From the NCBI RefSeq assembly GCF_021590045.1, contig NZ_CP062221.1, positions 3,100,001 to 3,164,000 on the forward strand: 64,000 nucleotides of DNA, read 5' to 3'. Each line of letters begins with the position of its first letter. Position 1 is the stretch's first letter. Under the pieces are notes generated by a model that saw only the letters and a list, made by a program, of their open reading frames with translations, was not told the origin of the DNA and ran no database searches. This stretch comes from Cellulomonas palmilytica (lineage in GTDB: Bacteria; Actinomycetota; Actinomycetes; Actinomycetales; Cellulomonadaceae). A program made the translations under genes and the position numbers. Below, in pieces: positions 51,985 to 60,322 of this stretch.

Positions 51985-53325
51985 TCAGGCGGAGACGAGC
52001 TCGGGGCGGTGCTGTCCGCGGACCGCTGCCGGTCGCGGCAGGCCGAGGTTGTCGCGCAGGGTCGTGCCCTCGTACTCGTCGCGGAAGATCCCGCGACGGC
52101 GCAGCTCGGGCACGAGCCGTCGGGTCACGTCGTGCAGTCCCTGCGGGATCGACGACGGCAGCAGGACGAACCCGTCCGCCGCGTCCCCGTGGAACCACGA
52201 CTCGAGCTCGTCGGCCACCTCGCCCACCGTCCCGACGACCTGCCGGTGGCCGCTCGAGCCGACCTCGAGCTCGATGAGGCGGCGCAGCGTCCAGCCCTCG
52301 TGCACCGCGAGGTCGCGGAACACCTGCGCGCGGGACTGGCGGATGTTGACCGTCGCCGGGTCGGGCAGCAGGTGCTCGGGCGGCACCTCGTCGAGCCCGA
52401 CGCCCGACAGGTCCGCGCCGCCGAGCTGGCGCTGCAGCCGCAGGAGCCCCGCCGCCAGGTCGACGCGCCCGTCGAGCGCGCGCTTGGTCGCGACCGCCTC
52501 GTCGTGCGTGTCGCCGACGACGACGCTCGTGCCGGGCAGGACGAGCACGTGCTCCGGCTCCCGGCCGAGCGCCGCGACGCGCGACTTCACGTCCCGGTAG
52601 AACTCGCGGGCGCCGCGCAGCGACTGCTGCGCCGTGAAGATGACGTCGGCGTACCGGGTGCCGAGCTCCTTGCCGTCCTGCGACGACCCCGCCTGCACCA
52701 GCACGGGACGGCCCTGCGGCGTGCGCGGCAGGTTCAGCGGCCCGGCGACCGTGAAGTGCTCCCCCACGTGGTCGATCGGGTGCACGCGGTCCTGCTCCGC
52801 CCACACGCGCCGCTCGCGGTCGACGACGATCGCGTCGTCGTCCCAGCTGTCCCACAGCGCGGTGGCGACCTCGACGAACTCCGCGGCCCGCCCGTAGCGC
52901 CACGTGTGGTCCGGCAGCGGGCCGCCGCCGAAGTTCTCCTGGCCCGCCGACGAGGTGACGACGTTCCACGCCGCACGGCCGTCGGAGATGAGGTCGAGCG
53001 ACGCGACCTGCCGGGCGAGGTTGTACGGGTGCGAGTACGTGGTCGACGCGGTCGCGATGAACCCGATGCGCTCGGTGAGCGCCGCGAGCGCCGAGAACAG
53101 CGTGAGCGGCTCGAGGTGCGCGTACGGGCGGTCGCCGATCTGCTTGCGGTCGAGCGTGACGCCGTCGGCGACGAACAGCGCGTGGAGCTTCGCCCGCTCC
53201 GCCTCGAGCGCGATGTCGCGTGCGAGGCCGAGCGAGAACGCCTCCTCGGCGCGCGAGTCCGGCCGGGTCCACGCGCCGCCGACGCCTCCGAGGATGAGGC
53301 TCAGGACGAGCTGGCCGCGGCTCAT
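51985..53325 (-). CDS. LLM-class flavin-dependent monooxygenase
   Basis: A 446-residue monooxygenase. It has LSLILGGVGGAWTRPDSRAEEAFSLG, ATASTTYSHPYNLARQVASLDLISDGRAAWNVVTSSAGQEN, PLNLPRTPQGRPVLVQAGSSQDGKELGTRYADVIFTAQ, and GFVLLPSSIPQGLHDVTRRLVPELRRRGIFRDEYEGTTLRDNLGL at the C-terminus. Its ATG overlaps the stop codon of the ABC binding-protein gene by 4 bp, tying substrate capture directly to oxidation. The oxidised compound is probably the imported organosulfur ligand (inference). Confidence 0.93.
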   Translation of the reverse strand: MSRGQLVLSLILGGVGGAWTRPDSRAEEAFSLGLARDIALEAERAKLHALFVADGVTLDRKQIGDRPYAHLEPLTLFSALAALTERIGFIATASTTYSHPYNLARQVASLDLISDGRAAWNVVTSSAGQENFGGGPLPDHTWRYGRAAEFVEVATALWDSWDDDAIVVDRERRVWAEQDRVHPIDHVGEHFTVAGPLNLPRTPQGRPVLVQAGSSQDGKELGTRYADVIFTAQQSLRGAREFYRDVKSRVAALGREPEHVLVLPGTSVVVGDTHDEAVATKRALDGRVDLAAGLLRLQRQLGGADLSGVGLDEVPPEHLLPDPATVNIRQSRAQVFRDLAVHEGWTLRRLIELEVGSSGHRQVVGTVGEVADELESWFHGDAADGFVLLPSSIPQGLHDVTRRLVPELRRRGIFRDEYEGTTLRDNLGLPRPAAVRGQHRPELVSA

Positions 53326-54899
53326 GCGCGCCCCACCTCCTGCGCGTAGAGGTAGCGCGACGGCCGCTGCTCCCACGTCACCGCGCGGGAGATCACCGCG
53401 GTGAACGGCGACGGGTACAGGAAGATCGTGTGCGCCTGCTCGCGGTACAGCGCGGTCGCCTGCCGCACGAGGTCGCCCTGCTCGTCGACGTCGGTCGACG
53501 CCTGGATCTGCTTGACGAGCGCGTCGAACTCCGGCGAGACCACGTCGCTCTGGATGTGGTCGGTCGTGAACGGGTCGAACAGCTGGTAGCCGCCCCGGTA
53601 CTGCCCGCCCCACATGATGTAGACGAGGTCCGCGCCGGCCTGCGCGTCGCCGTACTGCCGCTCGATCCACGCGGGGAACGGCGTCTGCGTGATCGTGAGC
53701 TTCACGCCGACCTGCTCCCACTGCGACGCGATCGCCTGCGACGCGAGGTCCGCCGACACGTACGTGCCCGACGGGACGTCGACCTCGAGCTCGAAGCCGT
53801 CGGCGTAGCCCGCCTCGGCGAGCAGCGCGCGCGCCTTGTCGAGGTCGAACGGGTACGCCTCGAGGTCCGGGTTCTCCTCCTGGTAGGGCTCGAACAGCAC
53901 CGACCCGGGCAGCGGCTCGACGGCCCCCTTGAAGAGTCCCTCGATGATCGTCTCCTTGTCGGTGGCGTAGTTGAGCGCCTGCCGCACGCGCTCGTCCGCG
54001 AGCGGCGTGCCCTTCTTCTCCTCGTTGACGGCGAGGACGAGCGGCTGCGGTCCGACGCCCAGCACCGTCTCGTAGACCGGCGAGTCGGCGAACTGGTCGA
54101 GGCTCAGCGGCTCGACGTTCAGCACGATGTCCGCCTCGTTCGCGGCGATCGCGGCCACGCGCTGGGCCTCGGACGCGAGGACCGTGTAGCGCACCTTCTC
54201 GAACGCCGGCTTCTCGCCCGCGTAGTGCGGGTTGAGCGAGAGCGTCACGCCGTTCTCGAGGTCGAGGTCGTCGACCTGGTACGGCCCGGTGCCGAGCGAC
54301 TCGGTGTCGAGGTTGTGCGACTCGGCGAACGCCTTGTCGACGATGTACACGTTCCACAGCCGGCCGGGCAGGTCGAGCGCGGGCGCCAGCAGGTCGAACC
54401 GGACCGTGTCCTCGTCGACCGCCGTGACGGACTTCGTGTAGACGCGCAGCGGCGCGCCGAGCGTGCCCTCGTACTCCGGGTCGAGCAGTCGCTCGAAGTT
54501 CCACGCGATCGTCTGCGCGGTCAGCGGGGTGCCGTCGGAGAACACCGCGTCGGTGCGCACGGTGAACTCCCACTGCAGGTCGCTGACCTGCGTCCACTCG
54601 GTCGCGAGCGAGGGCGCGACCTCGTTGTCCGGCGTGATGCGCGTGAGCGCCTCGTACACCGAGCCCGCGACGGCGCCCTGGCTGTCGGGCGAGCCGCCCT
54701 TGTGCGGGTGGAGGTTCGTGAGCTGGCGGCTGAGCACGAGGCGCAGCGTGTCGCCGGCGGCGGGCGCCGCGGTGACGCCCGACGACGAGCCGGGGTCGGC
54801 GCTCGTCGACGACGCGCACGCCCCGAGGACGAGCAGCGCGGCGGTGGCCGCGGCGATGCCGGCGAGCCGTCGACGGGACGAGGACGTGGATCGGGACAC
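53322..54899 (-). CDS. ABC transporter substrate-binding lipoprotein (family 5)
   Basis: A 525-residue solute-binding lipoprotein. The signal peptide has an Arg/Ser-rich start, a hydrophobic core (LAGIAAATAALLVL) and the lipobox LGAC. The mature part contains YEALTRITPDNEVAPSLATEWTQVSDLQWEFTVR, then DGTPLTAQTIAWNFERLLDP, of the family signature, and QALNYATDKETIIEGLFKG. I chose the GTG at 54899, preceded by AGGAG, because it gives a normal lipoprotein signal peptide. The ATG at 54971 overlapping the ATPase stop would add 24 residues. Ligand unknown; an organosulfur compound is inferred from context. Confidence 0.92.
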   Translation of the reverse strand: MSRSTSSSRRRLAGIAAATAALLVLGACASSTSADPGSSSGVTAAPAAGDTLRLVLSRQLTNLHPHKGGSPDSQGAVAGSVYEALTRITPDNEVAPSLATEWTQVSDLQWEFTVRTDAVFSDGTPLTAQTIAWNFERLLDPEYEGTLGAPLRVYTKSVTAVDEDTVRFDLLAPALDLPGRLWNVYIVDKAFAESHNLDTESLGTGPYQVDDLDLENGVTLSLNPHYAGEKPAFEKVRYTVLASEAQRVAAIAANEADIVLNVEPLSLDQFADSPVYETVLGVGPQPLVLAVNEEKKGTPLADERVRQALNYATDKETIIEGLFKGAVEPLPGSVLFEPYQEENPDLEAYPFDLDKARALLAEAGYADGFELEVDVPSGTYVSADLASQAIASQWEQVGVKLTITQTPFPAWIERQYGDAQAGADLVYIMWGGQYRGGYQLFDPFTTDHIQSDVVSPEFDALVKQIQASTDVDEQGDLVRQATALYREQAHTIFLYPSPFTAVISRAVTWEQRPSRYLYAQEVGRA

Positions 54900-54967
54900 G
54901 GAGGGGCTCCTGCGTTCGAGGGTGTCCGCCGGCACGGTCGGCCGGCGGCGGGTGGAGGTCGGCCTGG

Positions 54968-56668
54968 TCATGCGGTGCCCTGGCCGGGGACCGCGGCGAC
55001 CAAGGCGCGGGTGTACGGGTGCTGCGGGTCGTCCAGCACGTCCCGGGTGCGGCCCTGCTCGACGATCCGCCCGGCGCGCAGCACCACGACGTCGTCGCAC
55101 AGGAACCGCCCGACACCCAGGTCATGCGAGATGAACAGGTAGGTCAGGCCGCGCTCGGCGCGCAGCCGCTCGAGCAGGCGCAGGATGCGCGCCTGCACGG
55201 ACAGGTCGAGGGCGGAGACGGGCTCGTCGGCGACGACGAGGCGCGGCCGGGTCGCGAGCGCCCGCGCGATGCCCACGCGCTGGCGCTGCCCGCCCGACAG
55301 CTCGCCGGGCAGCCGCTGCGCGAACGCGCGCGGCAGCTCGACCTCGTCGAGCAGGTCGGCGACCTGCCGCTCGGCCTCGCGGCGGCTCAGGCCGAGCGTG
55401 AGCTCGAGCGGCTCGCGCAGCGTCTGCGCGACCGTGAGACGTGGGTCGAGGGAGCCGTACGGGTCCTGGAACACGTACTGCACGTCGCGGCGCCACGCGC
55501 GCCGCTGCGCGCGGTCGAGCCGCGTCGCGTCGAGGCCGTCGTGCTCGACCGTGCCCGAGTCGGCGCGCTCGAGGCCGACGACGATGCGTGCGAGCGTCGT
55601 CTTGCCCGAGCCGGACTCCCCGACGAGGCCGAGCGCGGCGCCCTGCCGGATCGTGAGGTCGACGCCGTCGAGCGCGACGTGCCGTGTGCGGCCGTGGGCA
55701 CCGCGCAGCGCGAACGCCCGGCGCAGGTCCCGCACGACGAGCTGCGGCGCGACCTCGTCGGCGGCGGGCGACGACGCGCGCGGCGTCACCCGGGCGCGCT
55801 CGAGACGACTGGGCACCGCGGCGAGCAGGCGCTGCGTGTACTCGTGCTGCGGCCGCTCGAGCACGTCGCGCGTCGGGCCGGACTCGACGACGACGCCCTG
55901 CGACATGACGTGCACGTGGTGCGTGCGGTCGGCGATCACGCCGATGTCGTGGCTGACGAGCAGCACGCCGAGCCCGTGCCGCTCGCGCAGGTCGTCCAGC
56001 AGGTCGAGCACCTGCGCCTGCACCGACACGTCGAGCGCGGTCGTCGGCTCGTCGGCGATGAGCAGGCGCGGCGAGCGCGCGAGCGCCATCGCGATGACGA
56101 CGCGCTGGTTGAGCCCGCCGGACAGCTCGTGCGGGAAGGCGTGCGCGGTCTTGGCCACGTCGTCGATGCCGACGTCGCGCAGCAGCTGCGCGACCTGCTC
56201 GCGCGCCGCACGCCGCGGCGTGCCCGCGGGCAGCGCCTCCGCGACCTGGCGCCCGATGCGCAGGCGCGGGTTGAGCGCAGGCGTCGGGTTCTGGAACACG
56301 ACGCCGACGTGCGCGGCGAGGTGGGCCCGCCGGTCCCGCGGCGCGAGCGCGCGCACGTCACGCCCGACGACGTCCACGCCGCCCGACCAGACCTCGACGC
56401 CGGCGGGCAGCAGGCCGGCCACCGCGAGCGCGGTGAGCGTCTTGCCCGAGCCGGACTCCCCGACGAGCCCGACGACCGACCCCGCGGGGACGTCGAGGGA
56501 CACCCCGCGGACGATCGGCACGGGCTCGGAGTCCCGGCCCGCCGCGCCTCGTCGTGCCGCCGGCCGTTCCAGGCCCACGACGAGGTCGCGCACGGCGAGC
56601 GCGGCGGTGCCGGTCGGCCGGGCCTCGAGCGTGGCGAGCGACGGACGGTCGTGCAGGTCGACGCTCAT
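54968..56668 (-). CDS. ABC transporter, fused double ATPase (oligopeptide type)
   Basis: A 566-residue protein with two nucleotide-binding domains. First half: GESGSGKTLTALA, LSGGLNQRVVIAMAL, LLIADEPTTALD, SHDIG. Second half: GESGSGKTTLARI, LSGGQRQRVGIARAL, LVVADEPVSALD, SHDLG. Both halves end with the oligopeptide-type tails HEYTQRLL and HPYTRALV. The first signature reads LSGGLNQR instead of LSGGQxQR, a common variant. The ATG overlaps the permease stop codon by 4 bp. It energises the two permeases of the cysteine-leader operon. Confidence 0.95.
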   Translation of the reverse strand: MSVDLHDRPSLATLEARPTGTAALAVRDLVVGLERPAARRGAAGRDSEPVPIVRGVSLDVPAGSVVGLVGESGSGKTLTALAVAGLLPAGVEVWSGGVDVVGRDVRALAPRDRRAHLAAHVGVVFQNPTPALNPRLRIGRQVAEALPAGTPRRAAREQVAQLLRDVGIDDVAKTAHAFPHELSGGLNQRVVIAMALARSPRLLIADEPTTALDVSVQAQVLDLLDDLRERHGLGVLLVSHDIGVIADRTHHVHVMSQGVVVESGPTRDVLERPQHEYTQRLLAAVPSRLERARVTPRASSPAADEVAPQLVVRDLRRAFALRGAHGRTRHVALDGVDLTIRQGAALGLVGESGSGKTTLARIVVGLERADSGTVEHDGLDATRLDRAQRRAWRRDVQYVFQDPYGSLDPRLTVAQTLREPLELTLGLSRREAERQVADLLDEVELPRAFAQRLPGELSGGQRQRVGIARALATRPRLVVADEPVSALDLSVQARILRLLERLRAERGLTYLFISHDLGVGRFLCDDVVVLRAGRIVEQGRTRDVLDDPQHPYTRALVAAVPGQGTA

Positions 56669-57576
56669 CGGTCGACTCCCTTCGACGAGGCGCCGGTCCG
56701 GCCGGCGCCGAACCGCTCCGCGAGGCCGTCGCCCAGCAGCTGCAGGGCGACGATCGTGACGATGAGGGCGACGCCCGGGACGAGCGAGAGCCAGGGGGCG
56801 GTCGCGAGGCGCGCCTGCCCGGCCGAGACCATCTGGCCCCAGTCGGGCTGCGGCGGCTGCACCCCGAGCCCCAGGAACCCGAGGCTGGACTCGAGCAGCA
56901 GCACGGCCGAGGCGGACAGGGTCACCGCGACGAAGAACAGCGGCAGCACGCTCGGGACCACGTGGCGGCACGCGACCGCACCGCGGCCCGCGCCGGCCAC
57001 GCGCGCGGCCTCGACGTACGGCTGCGCGACGACGGCACGCGCGTGCCCGCGGATCACCCGGAACGTCAGCACCCAGGCGCCCAGCACGAGCACGACGACG
57101 ATCGGCACGAACGAGTTGCCGACGAACGACAGGATGACGATCGCGAGCACGATCGACGGCACCGCGAGCTGCACGTCCGCGAGCCGACCGCCGATCGCGT
57201 CGACCACGCCTCCGAACAGCGCGCCGGCCACGGCGAGGCCGAGGCCCAGCACGGACGCGACGAGGCTCGCGACCGCCGTCACCGCGAGCGCCGTGCGCCC
57301 GCCGTGCACGGTGCGTGCGAGCAGGTCCCGTCCGAGCTCGTCGGTGCCGAACCAGTGCTCGGCCGACGGCGCCTGCAGGATCGCCGTGAAGTCCTGCGCG
57401 TACGGGTCGGCCACCAGCAGCGGCCCGACGACCGTGGCGGCGACGACGAGGGCGAGCAGCGACGCGCCCACCCACGTGCCCACGCTGAGCCGCGCACGGC
57501 GCCGCGGCGCGGCCACCTCGCGGACGGAGGTGGACGTGGCGCCGTCGACGACGACGGCGGCGAGCTCGGCGGTCAT
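56665..57576 (-). CDS. ABC transporter permease (DppC-like)
   Basis: A 303-residue permease. The first helix is VGASLLALVVAATVVGPLLV, then HWFGTDELGRDLLARTVHGGRTAL, the signature of DppC-type permeases, and five more helices with the EAA loop PYVEAARVAGAGRGAVACRHVVPSVLPL. The first 30 residues are cytoplasmic and Arg-rich. Its start overlaps the DppB-like gene by 4 bp. Confidence 0.93.
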   Translation of the reverse strand: MTAELAAVVVDGATSTSVREVAAPRRRARLSVGTWVGASLLALVVAATVVGPLLVADPYAQDFTAILQAPSAEHWFGTDELGRDLLARTVHGGRTALAVTAVASLVASVLGLGLAVAGALFGGVVDAIGGRLADVQLAVPSIVLAIVILSFVGNSFVPIVVVLVLGAWVLTFRVIRGHARAVVAQPYVEAARVAGAGRGAVACRHVVPSVLPLFFVAVTLSASAVLLLESSLGFLGLGVQPPQPDWGQMVSAGQARLATAPWLSLVPGVALIVTIVALQLLGDGLAERFGAGRTGASSKGVDR

Positions 57577-58583
57577 GAGCGCAACCTCGGTTCGGCGATG
57601 GCGGCCAGGACGTCGACGAGCAGGTTGATCAGCACGAAGCCGACCGCGATGACCAGCACGCAGACGATGACCAGCGGGTAGTCGCGGTTCTGGACCGCGT
57701 TGATGGACAGCTGCCCGATGCCGGGCCAGCCGAAGATCGACTCGGTCACCACGGCTCCCCCGAGCAGCACGCCCGCCTGGATGCCGACGACCGAGAGCGT
57801 GGGGCCGAGCGAGTTGCCGAGCACGTGGCGACGCACGAGCACGTGGCGCGACAGACCCTTGGCCCGCGCGGTCCGCACGTGGTCGGCGCCGAGCGTGTCG
57901 AGCACCGCGGTGCGCAGCACGCGGGCGATCGCGGGGACGAACGCGACCGCGAGCGTGAGCGCCGGCAGCACGAGGCCCGCCGGGCCGGTCCCGCCGGTCG
58001 CGGGGAGCCAGCCGAGGTTCACCGCGAACACGAGCGTCACGAGGATGCCGAAGAAGAAGGTCGGGATCGCGTCGAGCCCGACGACGAACGACAGCGGGAC
58101 GCGGCGCCAGAACGCCGAGCGTGCGGTCGCCGAGACGTACCCGATCGTCCCGCCGACCAGGATGCCGAGCGCGAGCCCCGCGAACCCGAGCTGCAGGCTC
58201 GCGGGCAGCCGCTCGAGCGCGATCCCGACCGGGTCCGCGCCGTAGCGCAGCGAGTCCGGGAAGTCACCGCGCACCGCGGCGCCGAGGAAGCTGACGTACT
58301 GCACCGCGACGGGCCGGTCGAAGCCGAGCTGCGCGGTGAGCCGCGCGGCCTCCTCGGGCGGGGCGTCGGGCGCGATGAGCAGCAGCGCGGGGTTGCCGGT
58401 CGAGTACAGCGCGAAGAAGACGAGCGTCGCGGCACCCCACACGGCGACCAGCCCCGTGAGGAGGCGGCCGCCCAGGTAACGCCAGCCGACGGGCGGACGC
58501 AGGCGGCGCGCGACCGCGGCGAGCCGCGGGCCGGTGCCGGACGCCGCGGGTACCGCGGGCGGTCGGGCGGTGAGGACGGACAT
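57573..58583 (-). CDS. ABC transporter permease (DppB-like)
   Basis: A 336-residue permease with an Arg-rich N-terminus, the first helix LLTGLVAVWGAATLVFFALYS, the external LGFDRPVAVQYVSFLGAAVRGDFPDSLRYG segment, and the EAA-like loop VRTARAKGLSRHVLVRRHVLGNSLGPTL. The C-terminal VDVLAAIAEPRLR matches DppB proteins. It is the first large gene after the cysteine-rich leader peptide. The gap between them is 253 bp. Confidence 0.93.
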   Translation of the reverse strand: MSVLTARPPAVPAASGTGPRLAAVARRLRPPVGWRYLGGRLLTGLVAVWGAATLVFFALYSTGNPALLLIAPDAPPEEAARLTAQLGFDRPVAVQYVSFLGAAVRGDFPDSLRYGADPVGIALERLPASLQLGFAGLALGILVGGTIGYVSATARSAFWRRVPLSFVVGLDAIPTFFFGILVTLVFAVNLGWLPATGGTGPAGLVLPALTLAVAFVPAIARVLRTAVLDTLGADHVRTARAKGLSRHVLVRRHVLGNSLGPTLSVVGIQAGVLLGGAVVTESIFGWPGIGQLSINAVQNRDYPLVIVCVLVIAVGFVLINLLVDVLAAIAEPRLRS

Positions 58584-58836
58584 GGGTGCTCCGGAGGTCT
58601 GGGGCGGACCGGGACGGCCGGTCGGGCAGGAGGGGACGCACGACGACCGCGAGGGCGGCCGGCGAGACGCGCAGGGCGCGACGACGACGCGGGCCGGGCG
58701 GCGCCACGAGGCGGCCCGGTCCGGGCGTGCGGGAGGGCGTCGACCACCGTGACGGTCGACGGCGGGCGCGCGGCCCGCGGCGGGGTGCGGCGTGTCGAGG
58801 GCGCGCGTGGGCGCCCGCGCTCAGGCGTCGCTCAGG
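58584..58836 (-). promoter_or_regulatory. Untranslated region between the leader peptide and the ABC operon, candidate attenuator
   Basis: A 253-bp non-coding leader. Two hairpins stand out on the transcribed strand: GGGCGC/GCGCCC (58799-58804, 58811-58816), 20 bp after the leader stop codon, and GTCGACC/GGTCGAC (58739-58760). Ribosome stalling or completion on the upstream Cys codons could shift which structure forms. This is the expected position of a terminator or ribosome-binding-site occluding structure in cysteine attenuation, but no alternative pairing has been computed. Confidence 0.45.
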
Positions 58837-58899
58837 TCAGCGACAGCACGCGACGGCGGGACAGCAGCGCATCGCGGTGAGGTGGTGGTGCTTCGACAT
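58837..58899 (-). CDS. Cysteine-rich leader peptide
   Basis: A 20-residue peptide, MSKHHHLTAM followed by RCCPAVACCR. It contains two Cys-Cys pairs (residues 12-13 and 18-19) and three consecutive His. GGAGG lies 5-6 bp before its ATG. Short Cys-rich peptides ahead of sulfur-assimilation genes are known in actinobacteria as translational sensors of cysteinyl-tRNA supply, and in mycobacteria poly-Cys leaders act as cysteine-responsive attenuators. Here the peptide precedes the whole ABC-monooxygenase operon, so high cysteine should lower expression and starvation should raise it. Confidence 0.8.
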   Translation of the reverse strand: MSKHHHLTAMRCCPAVACCR

Positions 58900-59037
58900 G
58901 GCCGCCTCCGGCGGGAGGTCGTACGGGGTCCGGCGCCGAGACGACGCGGACGCGGTGCGCCCGGGGACACGTGCCCGGTCGCCCGGGTCGCGCCGCACCG
59001 CCAGCCGGGCCTGACGGCGGTGCGTGAAACCGCGAGG

Positions 59038-59083
59038 AACGTACGAGCGCGCCCGGCAAGGGTCAATGGTCCCCCTCGTACGT
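59038..59083 (-). promoter_or_regulatory. Promoter and palindromic operator of the cysteine-leader operon
   Basis: TTGACC (59061-59066) and TACGTT (59038-59043) on the minus strand, spacer 17 bp. Two exact inverted 9-bp half-sites flank the promoter: ACGTACGAG at 59039-59047 overlaps the -10 box, and CTCGTACGT at 59075-59083 lies just upstream of the -35 box. The geometry fits a repressor that blocks or loops across the promoter. Confidence 0.6.
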
Positions 59084-59160
59084 CCCACGATCCGAGACCC
59101 GCCGCCCGCGATCAGGGCCGACGCCGTGCGGTCAGCCGGGGGGTCAGCCGTGCGGACGGG

Positions 59161-60306
59161 TCAGGAGGCGACGCGGCGGCGGGTGAGCACGAGGTCGTCG
59201 CGGTGGACGAGCTCACGGTCGTAGCCCGCGCCGAGCTCGCGGCGCAGGTCGCGCGTCGATCGACCGAGCAGGCTCGGCACCTCGTCGGAGCCGAACGCCA
59301 CGAGACCCCGCGCGACGACGCGCCCGTCCGGGGCGACGAGCTCGACCGGGTCCCCCGCCTCGAAGTCGCCCTCGACGGCGGTGACCCCCGCGGGCAGCAG
59401 CGACGTGCGCCGCTCGACGACGGCCTTGACCGCGCCCTCGTCGAGGACGAGCCGACCGCGGACGCGCGCGGCGTGCGCGAGCCACAGCAGACGGATCGAC
59501 TTGCGCCGACCGGTCGCCGCGAACCACGTGCCGACGTCGTCGCCCGCGAGCGCCTGGGCGGCCTGCGCGGCTGAGGTCAGCACCACGGGGATGCCCGACG
59601 CGGTCGCGATCGCGACCGACTCGAGCTTGGTGACCATGCCGCCCGTGCCGACCGCCGAGCCGCGCCGCGACACGTCGATGCCCTCGAGGTCGCGCGCGCT
59701 GTCGACGCGCGAGATCCGCCGCGCTCCCGGCGAGGACGGTGCGGCCGTGTACAGGGCGTCCACGTCGGTGAGCAGCACGAGTGCGTCGGCGTGCACGAGG
59801 TGGGAGACGAGGGCCGCGAGGCGGTCGTTGTCGCCGAACCGGATCTCGTCGGTCGCGACCGCGTCGTTCTCGTTGATCACGGGGACGACACCGAGGTCGA
59901 GCAGGCGCGTCAGCGCGCGGTGCGCGTTGCGGTAGTGCACGCGCCTGACCGTGTCGTCGGCGGTGAGCAGCACCTGCCCGACGCGCAGGCCGAGGTCCGC
60001 GAACGCCTTCGTGTAGTGCGCGACGAGCAGCCCCTGCCCCACCGACGCGGCCGCCTGCTGCGTCGCGAGGTCCCGCGGGCGCGCCGCGAGGCCGAGCGGC
60101 CCGATCGCCGCGGCGATGGCACCCGACGAGACGAGCACGACCTGGCCGCCCGCGGCGCGACGCTTCGCGAGGACGTCGACCAGCGCCCGGAGCCGCTCGG
60201 GGTCGAGCCTTCCGTCCGGGCTCGTCAGGGACGACGAGCCGACCTTGACGACGACCCGCGAGGCCGTGGCGATCTCGGCGCGGTCGTGCAACGGAGGGGC
60301 GGTCAC
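59161..60306 (-). CDS. proB: Glutamate 5-kinase
   Basis: A 381-residue kinase that phosphorylates glutamate as the first step of proline synthesis. The amino-acid-kinase domain has VVVKVGSSSLTSPDG, VVLVSSGAIAAAIGPLGL, VVPVINENDAVATDEIRFGDNDRLAALVS and GTGGMVTKLESVAIATASG. A C-terminal PUA domain (about 285-375) is present, with KAVVERRTSLLPAGVTAVEGDF. The GTG follows GGGAGA and lies 16 bp after the obg stop codon, so it belongs to the rplU-rpmA-obg-proB unit. Confidence 0.97.
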   Translation of the reverse strand: MTAPPLHDRAEIATASRVVVKVGSSSLTSPDGRLDPERLRALVDVLAKRRAAGGQVVLVSSGAIAAAIGPLGLAARPRDLATQQAAASVGQGLLVAHYTKAFADLGLRVGQVLLTADDTVRRVHYRNAHRALTRLLDLGVVPVINENDAVATDEIRFGDNDRLAALVSHLVHADALVLLTDVDALYTAAPSSPGARRISRVDSARDLEGIDVSRRGSAVGTGGMVTKLESVAIATASGIPVVLTSAAQAAQALAGDDVGTWFAATGRRKSIRLLWLAHAARVRGRLVLDEGAVKAVVERRTSLLPAGVTAVEGDFEAGDPVELVAPDGRVVARGLVAFGSDEVPSLLGRSTRDLRRELGAGYDRELVHRDDLVLTRRRVAS

Positions 60307-60322
60307 CTGGGCATTCTCCCGG

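Noticed and set aside
49772-53272. Very long open frames on the minus strand (over 1,000 codons) spanning several genes of the monooxygenase operon
   Set aside because: They are Arg/Ala/Gly-rich translations of the wrong frame of GC-rich genes. The real gene boundaries are fixed by conserved motifs and 4-bp overlaps.
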